From: JALHFZ01 sp963674625 | GTDB taxonomy: Bacteria > Synergistota > Synergistia > Synergistales > Aminobacteriaceae | Reading direction: 5' to 3' | Assembly (NCBI GenBank): GCA_963674625.2 | Contig: CAXXXO010000003.1 | Location: forward strand, 434,001-498,000 | Length of the DNA stretch: 64,000 nt | In this document: positions 27,099 to 36,575 of the stretch, in pieces | Position numbering within the stretch: position 1 is the first letter of the stretch | Layout of the letters: each line of letters starts with the position of its first letter | The notes under the pieces: generated by a model | The model's database searches: none | The model's input: the letters and a program-made list of their open reading frames with translations, nothing else | Told to the model about the DNA's origin: nothing | Program-made: the position numbers and the translations under genes

Positions 27099-27568
27099 TA
27101 TTGCGTCCCTCCCCTCATCCAGAAGTAGTGAAAGGGCAGCCCGTCCACTCCGTAGGGGGCCGCCTCCTCTATCTTGAAACCCATGTACTTCAGCCAGCTG
27201 ATGGAGACTGTATTCCGCGCGTCCACCCAGTTCGCCAGTAGTCTGTAGCTCTGCCGGATCGTCCGGAAGAATCTCCGGCTCTGCCGCAGATAGGGCAGTG
27301 CCGCCTCCTCGATCTCATCAGTGGCCAGCTGCCAGGGGTACCCCACGTTCCCGATAAGGCTCCCGGGGGCACACCCCGCCATGCCGATGGGGCGTCCCTT
27401 CCACACCCCCGTCCAGCAGAGGGTGGAATGCCGCTGTCCGTAGGAGAGAGCTTCATAAGGGGTGAACCTCGAGGCCGCCCATATTTCCATTCTGTCTGAG
27501 GGCCTCATCCCGCATGCGATGACGGCCGCGTCTCCATCAAGTGGAGGGCGGACCTCGAAGTCCCCCAT
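27098..27568 (-). CDS. GNAT-fold phage internal protein (DUF2833/gp13-like)
   Basis: 156 residues from ATG at 27568 after GGAGGATAGC. Contains a GNAT-like pattern: FEVRPPLDGD at the start, WKGRPIGMAGCAPGS, and a C-terminal NTVSISWLKYMGFKIEEAAP. Phage proteins of this type occur in the core-protein operon of T7-like podoviruses. The catalytic acetyl-CoA loop is not obvious, so a structural role is as likely as an enzymatic one. Confidence 0.65.
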   Translation of the reverse strand: MGDFEVRPPLDGDAAVIACGMRPSDRMEIWAASRFTPYEALSYGQRHSTLCWTGVWKGRPIGMAGCAPGSLIGNVGYPWQLATDEIEEAALPYLRQSRRFFRTIRQSYRLLANWVDARNTVSISWLKYMGFKIEEAAPYGVDGLPFHYFWMRGGTQ

Positions 27569-27569
27569 G

Positions 27570-29870
27570 CTATCCTCCGATCTCAACGGAGGGAATAATC
27601 CCGAGAATGGTCATGGGCAGGGGGTAATCCTGCCTTATGTAGATCCGGCCGCCGTTCCGGTCGAATCCTGAGGGCATTACTATCGGATCAGTGTCCCCTG
27701 TAAAGAGGGCTATAGGATCCGTCAAAGTCAGAGGGGGCTTCAGATCCACGAGCAGATCCTGCCGGTCCGATGACGGCGAGACGGCGATCCCTCTGGTATC
27801 CTTCATCCGAAGAATCACGTCAGGGATCCTCTTCAGCCGTCCCTGGATCGTTCCGTCCTTCATCTGGGTGTCGATCTGCAGGGTCTCGATCTCCGCCGTA
27901 TAGGGCAGCCCAACGGTCACCACGGAGGCCGAATGGGGCAGGGATATCTCCCCGTTTTCCACGGTCAGGCCTGATATCACCCCTCCGTCTGCGAGGGCCG
28001 TCACTTCCTTCCCCTCGAGCCACGAGAGACCGCTCACATCCGTCACCGGATCCCCTTCATATCTACCGGCGCAATCGAGGAAATGGGCCAGCTTCACGTC
28101 TCCTCCGGAAATGCGATCGCCGAGGCGCTCGATATACCTCTTCTCAGATCCTCCTATAGTCCGCTTCACTGCGAAATAGACCTCGTCCACCCCGTCCCCG
28201 GGGATCGAGCAGACAGACTCGTAGCATCCGTCCGTGTCCCGGTGGCTCCAGGCCCAAACGTCGTGCTCCCGCATGTAAGTTAAAATATTGATCGTTCCGT
28301 CATTCATGATGGCCCAGATCAGGCTCCAGGGCTTCTGCTGATAGCACCAGGAGACAATGTTCTTCTCCTCAAAAAGATGGGCCGCGAAGACGGTCAAGTC
28401 ACGGTTCGCGTAGCCATCCTCCTCGAGGCTGTAGGAGAGGTTGAATACCCCGTCCCCCTTCTCCTGGACGAAAAGGACCGAGTTGCTGGCCGTCAGGGGC
28501 TCGAGTTTGCTGCTCCCCGTGTACCCCTGCACCTCGATGGTCCGATCCTTGTATGTGAAGGCTCCGCTGCTCGTGGGGCTCACCTTCCATTCGCTCCCGG
28601 AAGTCAGTACGAGGAGATCCCGGAGGGAGACGAGCCCCCGGATGGCGTTCACAGATCGGCTCACCATCTGGGCGTTGATCGCGTTGTCGTCCTTCTGCGG
28701 GGTTGTAGTCCGAAAGCTGTTGTAGTCTCCAGTCTCGCTGCACCACAGTCGGTTTGGACTGGCTGTTGACCCTCCGAAGCAGAGCCGGTCCTGGTAGAAC
28801 TGCACCGTCATCGGATAGCCGAGCGTCGGCCGCCAGGAGCCCCTGCTCCAGAGCTTCGTCGCGGTGGTGTTGTATATCTTTGTTTGCACCATGCCCACTG
28901 CAACGGTCCCGCTCGTTACGGAGGTGATCTTTGCAATGCCGTTGTTTATGCGGGGAGAAGATGAGAGAGTGATGTCACAACGCCCCTCCTCGTAGTCGTA
29001 GACCACGGCTCTTACTTTTACCGGCTCCTGATCGTCCGTCAGCTCTTCGGTGAAGGAAAAATCCATGTTCCCGTCGGTGGAACTCCTTACCTGGTATGTT
29101 TTGAAGCTCATCCAGGTGGTTCCGCTGTCGTAGCTCCTCTCCAGGCGGATGGAGGCCTTCCAGTCGTTCGCTGTCCGGAAGTTCCAGTCCCCCTCCACGT
29201 CGATGGCACTCGTAGTGCCGGCTGCGCTGAGCTTGACCGTGACGCTCGTCTCGGGCACCCGCTGGGAGATTCGCACGAGCTCCCCGACGTCGGTGCTTGC
29301 AAAGAGAGAGCTCGATGCCGTCAGAGTAACCGTCCCCCCCTTCGTCAAGGTTCCGGTGGGCGTGATGGTCACGGCGGTGACGTTCTCGTCCAGAAATGGC
29401 CCGTACTTGAAGTCGTAGTTCACCAGGGACCATGAATCATTGGCTGCCCGCTGCAGCTCCTTCGGCTGGAGGCTAGGGTGGCAGTTAAAAAGGACGTCCG
29501 CCGACTGCGTGTAGGTCAGGTCCGCCAGCATGCTCTCCGTATAGGGAGTTGTGATCTCGTAGGGGACATCTCCGTTCATGATGTACGAACCGTTCATCAG
29601 GAAACGGCAGTAGAGGTGCCCGAACTCGATGGCGTAGGCCTGCTCCACGGAGTAGACGAATGAGATCAGGCGAACCTTCTTCGCAGCGTATTTCGTTGTC
29701 CCCACGTACCAGGTCCCCGGGCAGTTCGACACCCCCCCGTGGGCGTGGATAAACACGTTCCGCGCGAATTTCAGCCCCGTCTGATACTTCGCGAGATCCG
29801 TCCGCGCCCAGAGGGCTGGGGAGAGCTCCCCTGCGGCGAAGGACGGCTGCATTCCCGTCATAAAAGCCAT
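27570..29870 (-). CDS. Tail nozzle protein (T7 gp12 / tail tubular protein B type)
   Basis: 766 residues. The N-terminus MQPSFAAGELSPALWARTDLAKYQTGLKF, here given in part, is the standard opening of podovirus tail tubular protein B (key residues: GELSP, R at about 23, YQTGL). The middle has beta-rich insertions, and KTIYNT/LWSRGSWRPTLGYP precedes a WAIMNDGTINILTYMREHDV propeller-like region. It forms the distal tail nozzle. One base separates it from the next gene; it follows the adaptor gene. Confidence 0.85.
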   Translation of the reverse strand: MAFMTGMQPSFAAGELSPALWARTDLAKYQTGLKFARNVFIHAHGGVSNCPGTWYVGTTKYAAKKVRLISFVYSVEQAYAIEFGHLYCRFLMNGSYIMNGDVPYEITTPYTESMLADLTYTQSADVLFNCHPSLQPKELQRAANDSWSLVNYDFKYGPFLDENVTAVTITPTGTLTKGGTVTLTASSSLFASTDVGELVRISQRVPETSVTVKLSAAGTTSAIDVEGDWNFRTANDWKASIRLERSYDSGTTWMSFKTYQVRSSTDGNMDFSFTEELTDDQEPVKVRAVVYDYEEGRCDITLSSSPRINNGIAKITSVTSGTVAVGMVQTKIYNTTATKLWSRGSWRPTLGYPMTVQFYQDRLCFGGSTASPNRLWCSETGDYNSFRTTTPQKDDNAINAQMVSRSVNAIRGLVSLRDLLVLTSGSEWKVSPTSSGAFTYKDRTIEVQGYTGSSKLEPLTASNSVLFVQEKGDGVFNLSYSLEEDGYANRDLTVFAAHLFEEKNIVSWCYQQKPWSLIWAIMNDGTINILTYMREHDVWAWSHRDTDGCYESVCSIPGDGVDEVYFAVKRTIGGSEKRYIERLGDRISGGDVKLAHFLDCAGRYEGDPVTDVSGLSWLEGKEVTALADGGVISGLTVENGEISLPHSASVVTVGLPYTAEIETLQIDTQMKDGTIQGRLKRIPDVILRMKDTRGIAVSPSSDRQDLLVDLKPPLTLTDPIALFTGDTDPIVMPSGFDRNGGRIYIRQDYPLPMTILGIIPSVEIGG

Positions 29871-29871
29871 A

Positions 29872-30471
29872 TCAGAGCCTCGCCTTCACGTATCGATCGA
29901 ACTTCTGGGGGTCCTTCTGTTCGTTTGCGCTCGATGCTTTCGCCTCGGCAATGGCCATAGAGTAGAAGTTCATCAGCTCACGGCGCTTTCCATCCACCCC
30001 GGAGAGGGCTGTGGCTATATCCGCCCCCAGGCGGTAGGAAAAGGCCGTGACGAATTGGCTGTCGTACATGGTCGGGTCGGTGATCCTTGCGGTGTACTCC
30101 AGCCAGGCTTCCTCGAGGTTGGTGCAGAGATATTTCGAGGTCCCCGAAGAGCTCGCAAGAATCGTGAAGAGCTGCTGGCGGTCGGACAGGGCCCGGCTCC
30201 CCTCGAAGACGAGACGCCGGGCATTCAGACAGTCAGCCGGCAGGGCATAGGCGTATTCCCAGTTCGGGACGGATACCCCGGATACCAGGGCGAGAGGTGC
30301 GATCTTCGTGGCAAAGGTCCAGTTGAAAGACCGCAGCACCTCGTCCCGGCAGAAATCATAGTGCTGGGCGCAGAGACGCGCTTCCGTGGAGCGTTCGTCC
30401 ACGGCCGCTATCGAAAAGCCTCCCACATGGGAGAGGGCGAGATTGCAGATTGAGATGATCGAAACGGGCAT
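29872..30471 (-). CDS. Tail adaptor protein (T7 gp11 / tail tubular protein A type)
   Basis: 199 residues with the family opening SIISICNLALSHVGGFSIAA, then ARLCAQHYDFCRDEVLRSFN and YAYALPADCLNARR. It connects the portal ring to the tail nozzle. Starts after GGGGGGAATACC, just downstream of the hairpin at 30494-30513. Confidence 0.85.
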   Translation of the reverse strand: MPVSIISICNLALSHVGGFSIAAVDERSTEARLCAQHYDFCRDEVLRSFNWTFATKIAPLALVSGVSVPNWEYAYALPADCLNARRLVFEGSRALSDRQQLFTILASSSGTSKYLCTNLEEAWLEYTARITDPTMYDSQFVTAFSYRLGADIATALSGVDGKRRELMNFYSMAIAEAKASSANEQKDPQKFDRYVKARL

Positions 30472-30493
30472 GGTATTCCCCCCTTAATGAAAA

Positions 30494-30513
30494 GGGGGTG
30501 GTTCCCCACCCCC
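30494..30513 (-). terminator. Hairpin terminator between head and tail modules
   Basis: Stem of 8 bp (GGGGGTGG with CCACCCCC) around a 4-nt loop; on the minus strand it is followed by TTTTC. It follows the stop of the 66-residue gene at 30515 and precedes the tail adaptor gene. Confidence 0.55.
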
Positions 30514-30514
30514 G

Positions 30515-30715
30515 CTAGTTCTTCTTCCGCCTGGCCCGAGGCTTCGGCGCCTCGACCGGAACTTCCGCTTTCTGTTCCTGTGGTTTCTCGACTTCCTGTA
30601 CAACCTTTGCTCCCACCGGTAAGAACCAGGCGGGGCAGGAGACAAACTCCTCCTCCTCCCCCGTCCGGTACAGCCGGTTGTCCAGGTAGCACTTCTGAAC
30701 GCACCGGCAAAGCAT
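30515..30715 (-). CDS. Small Cys-containing phage head-tail region protein
   Basis: 66 residues from MLCRCVQKCYLDNRLYRTGE, with four Cys in the first half (one CxC and two more) and a Lys/Pro/Glu-rich tail ending RARRKKN. Similar short proteins sit beside capsid genes in podoviruses, but I do not recognise a family. The start is close to the end of the cement-protein gene and the ribosome site is weak (GAGCTGATC), suggesting translational coupling. Confidence 0.55.
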   Translation of the reverse strand: MLCRCVQKCYLDNRLYRTGEEEEFVSCPAWFLPVGAKVVQEVEKPQEQKAEVPVEAPKPRARRKKN

Positions 30716-30717
30716 GA

Positions 30718-31119
30718 TCAGCTCAGTTTGTCGATGCCGCTGACGAGGTAGGCGTTGAACTTTCCGCCCGTCATGGCTGCGGTTCCGATGGTGTAGAGCA
30801 CCCGGAGGTACCGCTTGCACCCCATGGGGATGCGGGTCTGGATGATCTTTGCCCCCTTGGTCAGATCAGCCTTGCCGATGGCTGCCGTAGTGAGCAGTGT
30901 AATCGGGGAGGTAAAAGCCTCGTCCACAGAGGTCTGCAGGGCGACCGTGAGGGTGGCAGAACCATCGCTCGTCGCAGCGGTGTGAACCCCTACCTCGAGC
31001 CAGAGGGAGTCAATGGCGTCTCCTGCCACGGTGAGATCGACGAGATCCGTGGAAGGGTGTGCTGCCTGCGTGGTCTCCGCCTGCGCGGCGCTGAATACGA
31101 GTTCTTTATCGAGAATCAT
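30718..31119 (-). CDS. Bbp16-like capsid cement protein
   Basis: 133 residues, opening MILDKELVFSAAQA, with Asp/Ala-rich beta strands, a TLLTTAAIG stretch and a closing YTIGTAAMTGGKFNAYLVSG. This is the pattern of the Bbp16 cement protein family of Bordetella phage BPP-1, which sits on the outside of the capsid and stabilises it. Directly follows the major capsid gene. Confidence 0.75.
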   Translation of the reverse strand: MILDKELVFSAAQAETTQAAHPSTDLVDLTVAGDAIDSLWLEVGVHTAATSDGSATLTVALQTSVDEAFTSPITLLTTAAIGKADLTKGAKIIQTRIPMGCKRYLRVLYTIGTAAMTGGKFNAYLVSGIDKLS

Positions 31120-31137
31120 CTGTATGTCCTCCTATTC

Positions 31138-32142
31138 TCAGGATGCCACCGGGACAAGAGCCTCGGCGTTGATAAGGGAATCGCACCGGGCGATGGGAAT
31201 GCCGTCGAAGCCGAGAACACGTTTCCCCGCCACAGTATCCCAGGTAAGGTTCGACGCGATTTTCTCCTGGATGCCCAGGCGAAGGGCCGTCTGGACGGTC
31301 CGATTGCAGCACCATACCGGCCGGCCCATGCCGAGCTGGGGAATGCGCTCCGACGCCTGGATCATAAGGCTCACGAGGGCTTTCTGCCCGGCTGCACCGG
31401 CGAGCTCGCTCACGTCAATGTTTGCGATCCGGACGGCGTATCTCCAGTCCCGGACGGTAAGGCCGATATCCCACTTGTAGTGTGTCCGGTACCCCTGGAA
31501 ACGTCCCTTGTTTGCGTCCTCCAGGGTGACTTCCCCCAGGTCCCGGTGACTCAGTCCGGCCTTGCTCCCCTTGGGATAGAGGGCGTGGATAGTGTTCGGC
31601 CCGAAGACCACGAGCCAGACGGAGGTGTTGTCATCCCCGACTCCAGCACCGTGAATGACGTTGAAGCTGCTCTTCGAATCATCCGTGCCGTAGGATGTGT
31701 ACCGGGGGGCCAGCCCCATGAACTTCTCCGGCTCAATAGCGGTATTTCCGTAGAAGAGGGTGGTGGCCATCTCCTGGTTCATCGCCTCGAGGAAAGCGCG
31801 ATCCTCGGAGAGACGGAAGCTCGCCGTGTTGCCGTTCAGGTCCGCGAGCATCTTGTCGATCTCGGCGTAGGCTTCGAGCATGCCGGTTGCGTCGGCGATC
31901 TGTTTCGTCTTGCTCTTCGTGGGCTGTACGCCGTAGTTCAGCTGCCTCCAGGTGACGGCAGGCAGTCCGGTGCGCACCGTGGTGCGGTGGCTCGTGCCGT
32001 CGTTGCACTCCAAAACGGTCATGTGGTTCAGAATTTCGTTCGTCTCATTGAGCAGCTCGACGATGGTGGCGATCTTCCCGTCCGGATCGCTCCGACGGGC
32101 CACATCCATCAGGGTGGGATTCAGGTTTCCGATTACAGACAT
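31138..32142 (-). CDS. Major capsid protein, BPP-1 (Bbp17) type HK97 fold
   Basis: 334 residues. The N-terminus (LMDVARRSDPDGKIATIVEL) and central region (TKQIADATGMLEAYAEIDKM, then DRAFLEAMNQEMATTLFYGN) match major capsid proteins of BPP-1-like podoviruses. Position between the scaffold and the cement-protein genes agrees. ATG follows GAGGAGGAATAACG. Confidence 0.88.
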   Translation of the reverse strand: MSVIGNLNPTLMDVARRSDPDGKIATIVELLNETNEILNHMTVLECNDGTSHRTTVRTGLPAVTWRQLNYGVQPTKSKTKQIADATGMLEAYAEIDKMLADLNGNTASFRLSEDRAFLEAMNQEMATTLFYGNTAIEPEKFMGLAPRYTSYGTDDSKSSFNVIHGAGVGDDNTSVWLVVFGPNTIHALYPKGSKAGLSHRDLGEVTLEDANKGRFQGYRTHYKWDIGLTVRDWRYAVRIANIDVSELAGAAGQKALVSLMIQASERIPQLGMGRPVWCCNRTVQTALRLGIQEKIASNLTWDTVAGKRVLGFDGIPIARCDSLINAEALVPVAS

Positions 32143-32161
32143 TCGTTATTCCTCCTCAGTA

Positions 32162-32848
32162 TCAAGATTTTTTTCCCATGGAGGGGTAGAGAACCTCCGC
32201 TGGGTCTTTCGGATGACCGGCGAACCGGCCTCCGGGGGTCTGGTCCTCGCTGATCATCTGCCCCGCTTTCACGAGGATCCGTATCAGCTCGGGGTCGTTT
32301 CTTGAGATGAACTGCTTCTCGTTCAGATGGCGGGTGAACTTCCCCTCCTGGTCGACGATCTTCAGAAAGCTCTCCGCTGCGGCGAGTGAGACCTTGAGCT
32401 TATCCCCGCCGTACTCCGGGTCCGCTTCCGCCGTCTTGGCGTCGGTGTTCATGTACTCCAGGGCGTGTTCCGTCTGCGCCTGGATCTGCCCTGCCACCTT
32501 CTTCGCGTAGAGGTCAGCCAGCTTCTGGGCGCCCTCCTGCCCCAGCTTCAATTCCCTGGCGATAGGGGTGAACTCCTCGATCAGCTTCGTGTCGGGCTCC
32601 ATCCCCTCGGGGAGCTGGAACTCGTACTTCTCTGGGATCCCCTCCTTCTCCGGTTCGGCCGTCTTCTCGCCTTCGGGAACAGTCTTTCCCTGGGCGTCCG
32701 GCTTCCCTTCGGCCGCTCCGAGCAGCGTCTTTCCCTGCTCCGGCGCCCCTGTCTGTGCCTGCTGCGCCTGAGGGGCTTTTGCTTCCTGGGTTCCTTCCTG
32801 CGTCCCGGGTACGGTGTTACCCTGACCGGGAGCTGATGTTTCAGGCAT
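32162..32848 (-). CDS. Capsid scaffolding/assembly protein
   Basis: 228 residues from ATG at 32848 after AAAGGAGGAAATAAGA; the longer frame is rejected. Low-complexity N-terminus rich in Gln, Gly, Pro and Glu, then a helical region (PIARELKLGQEGAQKLADLY) and a basic C-terminus. This layout fits scaffolding proteins. It is placed directly before the major capsid gene and overlaps the end of the preceding gene by 8 bp. Confidence 0.75.
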   Translation of the reverse strand: MPETSAPGQGNTVPGTQEGTQEAKAPQAQQAQTGAPEQGKTLLGAAEGKPDAQGKTVPEGEKTAEPEKEGIPEKYEFQLPEGMEPDTKLIEEFTPIARELKLGQEGAQKLADLYAKKVAGQIQAQTEHALEYMNTDAKTAEADPEYGGDKLKVSLAAAESFLKIVDQEGKFTRHLNEKQFISRNDPELIRILVKAGQMISEDQTPGGRFAGHPKDPAEVLYPSMGKKS

Positions 32849-33158
32849 TCTTATTTCCTCCTTTGGGTACAAGATCATTCCTGCGGAGCCATTCAGCGTA
32901 AGCTCTGCACATCTTTCCCTCATGATCAGGGTCTACCTCGAGGAGATCCGTCTTGATCTCCAGTCCGAGAGATCGTTTCCCCTCGTTGAAATAGCTCGTC
33001 GAGTTCCCCGTGAAGGTCGTGCGGTAGATCCCGGCGAGCTCGAGCACCCGCCAGATAAACCGAAGCCCCTCGGAGGTGCCGAGGAGCTTCTTCAGGTCGT
33101 CCTTCTCAAGGGACCGCTTCCGTATGAACCGCTCTCGATCATTCGTGTTGTCCGCCAT
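32841..33158 (-). CDS. Bbp19-like phage protein
   Basis: 105 residues. The core (FIWRVLELAGIYRTTFTGNS, then YFNEGKRSLGLEIKTDLLEV) is the Bbp19 family pattern found between portal and scaffold genes in BPP-1-like phages. Its function is unknown. The gene sits in the expected slot. Confidence 0.7.
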   Translation of the reverse strand: MADNTNDRERFIRKRSLEKDDLKKLLGTSEGLRFIWRVLELAGIYRTTFTGNSTSYFNEGKRSLGLEIKTDLLEVDPDHEGKMCRAYAEWLRRNDLVPKGGNKNA

Positions 33159-33161
33159 CGG

Positions 33162-34841
33162 CTATGTCCCCGTTCCGCCCATTCCGCCCAGGAGCATGTC
33201 CAGGGCGCTGTTCTGCCCCACCTGGGTATCGGCGAGGACCTTTCCGGCTCCGGCGGCCTGTCCCATCTGCTCCATAGCCTTCTGCTGCTGCACCTGCTGC
33301 ATCTCGGCGTTCCACCGCTCCATCGCTTCCTCTTCCGGGCGGAGGATCTCCGATGGTACCCCCACGTAGGTCCCGTACTTCTGCAGTGCCATCATGGCGT
33401 TCACCTGGTGGCGAACCTCGGGAAATGCCCCGATGAGGTTCCCGGCAAAGGCCATGGTCTGCTCGATTGCTGCCGTACCCACCATCCGCTGCGCCTGGGC
33501 GAGGACGGAGACGTACTCAGCCCGGATCTCCTGCCCCTGCAGATCCGGAGGAGGTGGAGGCAGTATTCCAGCCTCCAGGGCGTATTCGAAGGCGATATCT
33601 ATGGTCGGGTCGAGCATCTCGCTGTAGAGCTGCTCGAGTACGGGCCCCAGCATGAGCAGCTTCTCCTCGTGCCTCTCCGCCACCTCGGTGGCCGTCACGC
33701 CGCTGCGGTTGATGTTCGTCAGCATGAGAAAGAGATCGCTGAAGAAGGTGCGCTCGATGTTCACCGAGACGGTCTGGATCTTCCGCTCGATGGCCTCGAT
33801 GTCGGGCCGGATGTCGTAGATGCTCCTCACTCCACCGGCTGAGGTATCGGGCACGTAGTTCACCCCGCCCGGCACGGTAGTGAGCCCGCTCTGGAACTGA
33901 AGGGCCGCCGGAGCCTGGACGGGCGGGTCGATGGCCTTCTGGATTCCCTCCAGGCAGTCACTCTGCAGCTGCTGGATCATCTTCACGTTCCCCAGGGCGA
34001 ACCATCCGGGGCTTCCCTTGCTGTAGACATCGTCGCTCACGACGCTCCACCGGGGCGTGATCGCCCGGAAACCCTTGTATCCGCTGTTCCGGAGCATCTT
34101 TCCCGACTGATCCGACGGGTCCCAGTAGGCGGAGAGGGTCGGCATGTTCTTGCTGTCCTTCTTGCCGTGCTCTTTCCACTGGTTTGGAAGCATCATATGA
34201 ACGACCTCGAAGCGGGCCCTCGTATTCCCCCGGTCGTAGGCATCCTTCACGCTCGAACTCACGTTCTCGAGGCCGAAGGCCCCGATCATCTGGACGGCCG
34301 TCATACTGAAATTCCGCCCCAGGGTGTTCACCCGGTTGCGGTCGTCCGTGGCGAGGGCGTACTCCCCCACCGTAAAGGGCTTCAGCCGAATGACACTGTC
34401 GAAATCCCTCTCGATCAGGTAGGCATGGCAGCCGAAGCTCCCTGTCTCCGCATAGGTCGAGAGAAAGGCGCTGTAGGCGTTGCTCTTGGCGAATATCCGA
34501 AGGAGCACCGAGCCGCAGTGGTCAAGCCAGGCGCGAAGGGGCGGATACTCGCTCCTCTCAGGGTCTCCCGGGGTGTTCAGCTTGAACCACGGCCGTGCAG
34601 GGGATGTCAGCCCCGACTGCATTCCGCTGCAGAAATTCCGGTGGGCGATCCGGGCGCTGTCGTCCACGATGTAGCCGTCATTGCGCTCTCCGTCGTTCGT
34701 GTCCGTGGGTGCGCTGAAGCGTCCCAGGTGGGGGCAGACGTAGTCGGAGATGTCCCGCCAGACGTTCATCCAGGGGGACCGCTCCTCCTTCATTGCCTGC
34801 CAGCGGACGTTCAGGTCCTCCCTCAGTCTGGCGTTGTCCAT
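33162..34841 (-). CDS. Portal (head-tail connector) protein
   Basis: 559 residues. The N-terminus (DISDYVCPHLGRF, then AHRNFCSGMQSGLTSPARPW) is typical of podovirus head-to-tail connectors, which open with R-x-x-W and an LxS/TSPxRPWF region. The C-terminus is Gln/Met-rich (helical barrel and crown). It forms the dodecameric DNA channel at one capsid vertex and docks the terminase. Confidence 0.88.
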   Translation of the reverse strand: MDNARLREDLNVRWQAMKEERSPWMNVWRDISDYVCPHLGRFSAPTDTNDGERNDGYIVDDSARIAHRNFCSGMQSGLTSPARPWFKLNTPGDPERSEYPPLRAWLDHCGSVLLRIFAKSNAYSAFLSTYAETGSFGCHAYLIERDFDSVIRLKPFTVGEYALATDDRNRVNTLGRNFSMTAVQMIGAFGLENVSSSVKDAYDRGNTRARFEVVHMMLPNQWKEHGKKDSKNMPTLSAYWDPSDQSGKMLRNSGYKGFRAITPRWSVVSDDVYSKGSPGWFALGNVKMIQQLQSDCLEGIQKAIDPPVQAPAALQFQSGLTTVPGGVNYVPDTSAGGVRSIYDIRPDIEAIERKIQTVSVNIERTFFSDLFLMLTNINRSGVTATEVAERHEEKLLMLGPVLEQLYSEMLDPTIDIAFEYALEAGILPPPPPDLQGQEIRAEYVSVLAQAQRMVGTAAIEQTMAFAGNLIGAFPEVRHQVNAMMALQKYGTYVGVPSEILRPEEEAMERWNAEMQQVQQQKAMEQMGQAAGAGKVLADTQVGQNSALDMLLGGMGGTGT

Positions 34842-34842
34842 C

Positions 34843-35058
34843 CTACTGCCCCAGGAGCTGCTTGCCTGTGGTCCCCTGCTGCGCTCCCTGCTGCACTCCT
34901 CCGGGACCGGTGAGCATGGTGCTGCCGTACCCTCTCTGCCTGGCGAGACGGCGTCTCTGCTCCTCCCGCTCGTCCAGGGCGCCCGTGCTCGTGTCGAGGG
35001 TCTCCCGATTCACCGGCGCTTTCGGATCCGGCACGTTGGGCGTTCCGAATATGCACAT
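34843..35058 (-). CDS. Small conserved phage protein between terminase and portal
   Basis: 71 residues: MCIFGTPNVPDPKAP at the start, a charged helix (REEQRRRLARQRGYGSTMLT) and a Gly/Gln-rich tail. Podoviruses with this head module commonly encode a short protein opening with MC-x-FG-x-P here. Function unknown; probably a virion-assembly factor. Confidence 0.65.
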   Translation of the reverse strand: MCIFGTPNVPDPKAPVNRETLDTSTGALDEREEQRRRLARQRGYGSTMLTGPGGVQQGAQQGTTGKQLLGQ

Positions 35059-35078
35059 GGTCCATTCCTCCCTTTTCT

Positions 35079-36575
35079 TTATCTTCGTCTATGCCGTGCA
35101 AGGGGATCGTAGGGCTCCCGCTGCTGGGGTATCTGGTTGTGCCGTCTGGGCATCACCGGAGCGGCGAAGGTCAGGGCGATGGCGTCCCCGTCGTCAGGGC
35201 TCGTCAGGCCTCGGGCCTTCATGTCGTCCTTCGACTCGAGCATTAGCCTCCCCCTTGCGTCGTAGTAGTACTCCGGGCTCGTCAGATCCTCCTCGATGTC
35301 CTGGGACTCCGCAGACTTCCCGGGCAGGGCTCCACCCTCCTTCAGCCACTTCTTCACTCCGTCCCACATCTCGCTCCGCCTGTTCACGTAGAGCTGCTCG
35401 GCAAGCGCCCGGGAGCCGAAGCTCACCCCCTGAATGGCGTGTCCGATCTGGATCAATCTATCGTAGACGCCGGCCCCCATGGCGCCCATGTCCAGAAAAA
35501 CAGCGTCCGGGGAGTGCTCGGCGATGAGCTTCGCAATAATGTCGGCGTAGGTCATGGTGTCGATCCCCGCCTTCTTGTAGAGGCGCCTGGCTCCCAGCCC
35601 CTGCCGCATCCATACGGAGCAGGCGTCCCCGCCGAAGCGGGCCACGTCCACGCCCAGAATCTTCGCCGCTGCGTCGAACTCGTTGGGGCGGTATATCCGC
35701 TCGAAGGCGTTCCGTACCAGGTCTGCGGAGATCAGCTGATTGTCCGCCGCTTCGGGGAACTCTCCCAGGACGCGAACCTTTACGAAATCGCTGTCGATCC
35801 CGTGGTCCTCGATCCACTTGGCTATCTGGTCCTTGTTCGTTATGGCCACATTGCGGGCGTCCACCTTGTAGTGCTTCCAGCGATGACGATACTTCCGGAA
35901 GCACTCTCGGAAGCGGCCCGTGTTCCTGGTGGGGTTGCCGAAGACGAACCAGAGGATCTCCGTGTTGCTGTCCGTGAGGGCCCCCTCCGTTACCTCCCAG
36001 ATTGCGTCGTCAATGGCGCTGGCCTCGTCAAAAATCACGATTATGCGGTTGCCCTGGTTGTGCAATCCCGCGAAGGCCTCAGTGTTGTGGCTCGACCAGC
36101 TGATGGCGTCCGCCCTCCATGAGAGTTCGTACCGCTCTTCGTTGGAGAAAAGCGCCGTGGCCGTCAAGTCGAACCAGTGGCCGACGATGCACCGCGATTT
36201 CCACTTCGAGAGCTCCGCCCAGGTCTTCGTCTTGAGCTGCCCTCCCGTGTTCGCCGTGACCACTGCCCTGGCGCCCGGCCGGGTGCTCATAGCCCAGAGG
36301 ATAATCCATGCCACCAGGGCACTTTTCCCGACCCCATGACCTGAGCTGACGGCGATCTGCAGGGCCTCCGTCAGGGAGAGCCCCTTCCCGATATCCTTCA
36401 GGACGTTCTCCTGCCAGGGGTCGGGGCCTGAAAATCCCGTCAGCTCCCCCTTCCCCCAGCCGAAGGCGTAATGCACCCAGGAGAGGGGGTCCCCGGAGAG
36501 GCGGGCCATGTCCTCTGCGAAGGCTGATACCGGGTCGAGTGCAGGGTCGGCTGCCGTCTCGGCAAGGGGCGTCAT
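35079..36575 (-). CDS. Terminase large subunit
   Basis: 498 residues. Walker A is SGHGVGKS (residues 78-85) and Walker B IVIFDEAS (about 179-186). The nuclease half starts at ILGVDVARFGGDACSVWM (first catalytic Asp about 300), with AVFLDMGAMGAGVYDRL and a late DDGDAIALTFA. It powers DNA packaging and cuts the genome concatemer. Starts in an ATGA overlap with the small-subunit gene. Confidence 0.92.
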   Translation of the reverse strand: MTPLAETAADPALDPVSAFAEDMARLSGDPLSWVHYAFGWGKGELTGFSGPDPWQENVLKDIGKGLSLTEALQIAVSSGHGVGKSALVAWIILWAMSTRPGARAVVTANTGGQLKTKTWAELSKWKSRCIVGHWFDLTATALFSNEERYELSWRADAISWSSHNTEAFAGLHNQGNRIIVIFDEASAIDDAIWEVTEGALTDSNTEILWFVFGNPTRNTGRFRECFRKYRHRWKHYKVDARNVAITNKDQIAKWIEDHGIDSDFVKVRVLGEFPEAADNQLISADLVRNAFERIYRPNEFDAAAKILGVDVARFGGDACSVWMRQGLGARRLYKKAGIDTMTYADIIAKLIAEHSPDAVFLDMGAMGAGVYDRLIQIGHAIQGVSFGSRALAEQLYVNRRSEMWDGVKKWLKEGGALPGKSAESQDIEEDLTSPEYYYDARGRLMLESKDDMKARGLTSPDDGDAIALTFAAPVMPRRHNQIPQQREPYDPLARHRRR